From: Carex sylvatica
Lineage: Eukaryota; Streptophyta; Magnoliopsida; Poales; Cyperaceae
Assembly (NCBI GenBank): GCA_964058845.1
Contig: CAXKVR010000773.1
Span: 1-22,264 of the forward strand
DNA length: 22,264 bases
Direction: 5' to 3'
Position numbers and translations under genes: made by a program. The notes under the pieces are model-generated. The model was not told where the DNA came from, ran no database searches, and worked only from the letters and a program-made list of their open reading frames with translations. How positions within the stretch are numbered: the first letter of the stretch is position 1; each line of letters opens with the position of its first letter. Shown one piece after another: positions 19,555-22,264 of this stretch.

Positions 19555-19560
19555 AATAAA
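19555..19560 (+). terminator. Candidate poly(A) signal of PEX12
   Basis: AATAAA lies 28 nt after the TAA stop. This is a canonical hexamer at a plausible though short 3' UTR distance; downstream alternatives may be used. Confidence 0.4.
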
Positions 19561-20152
19561 TATATGCTTCACCGTAGTTAATTCATAAATTTCCCTTTAC
19601 TCTTGATTAATAGGAAACCTTCAATTTAATTGCTTGGAGGAAATCCTCTCTATGATGGACTTTTTTTTTTTTTTGGTACAGGCTTTTCATTTCAACACCA
19701 TTTTCTAGGTTTTTTTTGGTAGATTGTATAATCACAAGATGCCTTGCTATTCTCCAGAAATCGAATAATGGAGATCTCTTGTAATGCTTATGTTATTAGT
19801 AACTGGATGTTTCCAGTTAACCAAGTGCAACTTCACTGTAATTCTTATGTGTCATGACCAGAGTACACAAACGTGTTCATGAAAGGAGCTAGTCAAATAT
19901 TGCAATTGTCTGTTTATTGAGTATATGCACAAATATCAATTATTTCATTTGATTTTGATGTTTTTGAGCAATATTCAATGCTTAGTCCTTTTGTCTTGAA
20001 AGAGTAAAAGTTATCTCTCCTTTTGGGTTGATTAGGAAAAGTACATGCCCGCTTAAGAATGAATAGTGGGATCAGCTCTGCTTTTAAGTTTGCTGTTTCT
20101 TCTTTGAATATATGAGATCAGCTCAAGTATGGTTCCTTTTTGGATTGAAAAA

Positions 20153-20251
20153 TAATTATTAGTTGTGATGGACCCACTATTTAATATATTTCAGTGCTAT
20201 AATCCAGGGAAAACACATTGTAATTATTAGTTGTGCTGGACCCACTATTTA
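20153..20251 (+). repeat. 31-bp direct repeat, 68-bp period
   Basis: Two copies, 20153-20183 and 20221-20251, differ at one base. The shared core is TGGACCCACTATTTA preceded by TAATTATTAGTTGTG(A/C). The 37 bp between them is unrelated to either copy. This could be a local duplication or the footprint of a lost insertion. Confidence 0.85.
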
Positions 20252-20703
20252 GGTCCCACTTACTGTAACCTGTGGTTTTGTGTGAGATAGTCGACTACAA
20301 GTAGGGGTGGAATTAGAAAATTTAGATTGGGGGTTGAAATGCAAAATGTATAATGTGTGGTTATCGGAATTTAAACCCAAGTTTTCACAGTTATTAAGTG
20401 GAATTCTAACCACAAGAACACATTTTTAGTATTTTACCGAAGGGACTAAATTACATAAAAAAAAATTAAAATAACGGAAATTTAATTACAAGGCGTTGGA
20501 TCAAGATCAGAAATTGATATTGCTTAAAAAAGCGAATTCACTATAGACAGGATTAAATTGTTTTAACTCTCATAAAAATGAAATCTGAACGCACTAATTA
20601 CAAATTTGGAAAACAAAAACCCTGTGTTACCGTTCGCTTAAGGAGCACTATTAACATTGCTGTCATCTGCGCTGCTTGTATTCCAAGCGAGAGAACCCAA
20701 CTG

Positions 20704-20716
20704 CACCAAACCAAAC
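20704..20716 (+). promoter_or_regulatory. Tandem secondary-wall MYB sites (SMRE/M46RE)
   Basis: CACCAAACCAAAC contains two overlapping ACCAAAC boxes (20705-20711 and 20710-20716), matching the SMRE consensus ACC(A/T)A(A/C)(T/C). The first also fits M46RE on the complement (GTTTGGTG). These sites are bound by MYB46/MYB83-type regulators that switch on secondary-wall cellulose synthases. They lie about 180 bp upstream of a CESA start, which fits the class of the gene. Occupancy is inferred only. Confidence 0.5.
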
Positions 20717-20890
20717 CGCCAAAAAAGGCACTAGCGTCTCTTCTAATCAAGAAATTATACTTACGACTCCTCAACTCACGGTTGGTGACAGATGCTACTA
20801 TGCCACCTCTCTCCTCCTCATAAGATCACACTCAAGCTCCCCTCTCATCCTACTTCCTATTGTGCATTTGTCATACCACGGCCGTGTACC

Positions 20891-22264
20891 ATGGACACGG
20901 CATCGGTGAACAGCCTTGTTGGTGGATCGCACCATCGTGACGAGCTACATGTCATGCATGGCCATGAAGAGGTTTTTCTTTCTTTTGGATTTTATATCTA
21001 ATATTATCTCTTTTTTTTCTTTTTGCCATGTTAGTACAATGTGTATACTAGAGGTTAATGATCAAGAGAATTACCAACAATAATAATTGATCAACAATCA
21101 ATTCTGCGTATGATAATTTTGTAGATTCAATCTCTCTTATAAGTATATAAATGTTAAGTTGTGTCTTTTTTTTTCTTCTCCTTCTGTGTTTTCACAATTA
21201 GCCTAAAGGAAAAAACGGGCATGCAAATGCGAAAGTATGTCGTGCTTGTGGAGACGACATCGGGTTGAAAGATGACGGTACACCTTTTGTTGCATGCAAT
21301 GAGTGTGGTTTTCCGTTATGCCGGCCTTGCTACGAGTATGAGCGTGCAGAAGGAAACCATTGTCCTCAATGCAACACCCGCTACAAGCGCCAAAAAGGTT
21401 GATTTTCTTATCTTAAATTATGGAACAATTCTGTAATGGATATATATCAGTAATTGATTGTTACTCAGTTGTTGAGCATAATATTGAGGGATTTACTTAT
21501 GTTCTTCATATAACAAGGAACAATATTTTCCACACTTTTCAAACAAGAGATTGTCTAGCTATTTATATTTGTTGCTATTTTGTAAGGTGTGCTCTGCTCT
21601 AAATTTAATTGCTACCTAGAAATCTCATCCTGTATAATTCACAGGCTCTGCAAGAGTAGCAGGAGATGAAGAAGATGGAGCTGACATGGATGATTTTGAG
21701 GATGAATTTAAAATAAAGATTCCAAACAAAGAAGAAGAAAACCGCCCCTCTGATGTTAACTCGGTAATATCAGAAAAACCATTGTCTGGTATAATTTGTT
21801 GACTCTTATTTGAAGTATGAAGAAATCAATTTAGTTCCAATAAATTTACAGGAGAATGGAGAGCGCTTAGCACAACAATGGAGACCAGGTGGCCCAGCAT
21901 TATCTTCCTTTGGTGGCAGCGGTCAGTAGTTCTATTTGTCATTTTTTTTCAATAGGTGTTCGATTTGATTTTCGATATAATTATTGTATGGTTCCCTTTA
22001 TATCAATCTTAAAATGGGAAAATAATAGAAGAATTAAGAACTAATGTGATTAATTTATTACTAATGCATAATTAGCACTGCAGTTGCTGGTAAGGAACTG
22101 GAAGCTGAGAGAGAAATGGAAGGAAACATGGAATGGAAGGATAGGATTGACAAATGGAAGTTGAGACAAGAAAAGCGAGGGTTGCTCCCTAAAGGTGATG
22201 GAGGAAGTGACGAAGAAAACAATGACGAGGACTACATGTTGTAAGGATTTCTTCTTTTTTGTCA
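20891..22264 (+). CDS. CESA4: Cellulose synthase catalytic subunit, secondary-wall CESA4 type (5' part)
   Basis: Plasma-membrane subunit of the rosette complex making cellulose from UDP-glucose. Exons seen: 20891-20971, 21202-21397, 21645-21763, 21852-21921 and 22084-22240 (ends in phase 2). The window stops in the following intron, so the membrane helices and catalytic domain lie outside. Encoded so far: about 207 residues. They comprise MDTASV and a His/Glu-rich start; the CESA RING zinc finger with C40, C43, C59, C62, C67, C70, C81 and C84; an acidic linker; [13 protein letters not shown]; and [20 protein letters not shown] ending DEDYML. The MDTASV start and these linker blocks resemble what I recall of rice CESA7, orthologous to Arabidopsis CESA4. 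The loop before C81 is one residue shorter than the family consensus. CESA family assignment is certain; the clade is likely. Confidence 0.93.

Larger units (their letters stand above)
19561..20890 (+). promoter_or_regulatory. Region between PEX12 and CESA, including CESA promoter and leader
   Basis: No gene is credible here; the open frames at 20578-21001 are leader or intron sequence without family resemblance. Contents: a direct repeat at 20153-20251 and AT-rich spacer to about 20560. After that comes a more balanced stretch, 20580-20890, that is probably the 5' UTR or proximal promoter of the cellulose synthase gene. It holds two overlapping ACCAAAC boxes at 20705-20716. I see no unambiguous TATA box. 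Confidence 0.4.

Noticed and set aside
20578..21001. Three overlapping + strand frames before and across the CESA start
   Set aside because: They are leader, promoter or intron-1 sequence; only the frame starting at 20891 joins correctly to the CESA zinc-finger exon. No family signature in the others.
2956..22264. The three genes as a functional cluster
   Set aside because: Phosphate signalling, peroxisome import and cellulose synthesis share no pathway, and the genes are separated by ordinary intergenic DNA; plant chromosomes place such genes together by chance.

Overview
This window is nuclear DNA of a flowering plant. It is AT-rich, its genes are split into short exons by long T-rich GT-AG introns, and it carries an LTR retrotransposon and several miniature inverted-repeat elements (MITEs). 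I see no bacterial-style operon, CRISPR array or RNA gene. I cannot name the species. The proteins match monocot and eudicot homologues about equally well.

Layout, all three host genes on the + strand: (1) 1-2030, gene-free, with degenerate short repeats and a fold-back element at 1594-1745. (2) About 2030-6390, a complete MYB-CC phosphate-starvation-response regulator (PHR1/PHR2 family) with a non-coding first exon and seven coding exons encoding about 426 aa. (3) 6390-8850, intergenic, rich in fold-back repeats. (4) 9020-19560, a complete PEX12 gene (peroxisomal RING-type E3 subunit; ten coding exons, 394 aa). Its sixth intron holds an antisense Ty1/copia retrotransposon (12225-17090) with both LTRs and a 5-bp target-site duplication. 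Its eighth intron holds two MITEs. (5) 19561-20890, upstream region of the next gene, with a direct repeat and secondary-wall MYB sites. (6) 20891-22264, the first five exons of a secondary-wall cellulose synthase (CESA4-type, the AtCESA4/OsCESA7 clade), running off the right edge.

The three genes serve unrelated processes (phosphate signalling, peroxisomal protein import, cellulose synthesis) and look like ordinary chromosomal neighbours. The interest lies in transposon biology inside introns and in fine details of the genes. One Mutator-like MITE family (9-bp target duplications) has hit introns of both PHR and PEX12. The PHR copy sits in the intron that splits the inositol-pyrophosphate/SPX-sensing surface. 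The copia copy has lost its Gag capsid core and carries a degenerate 10-residue repeat in its polyprotein hinge. The PHR leader can produce an upstream ORF that overlaps the main start, next to a G29 tract. The CESA zinc finger is one residue short of the family spacing. I found no credible new molecular system.

All exon boundaries come from reading GT-AG sites and matching remembered homologues. No alignment or transcript evidence was available.
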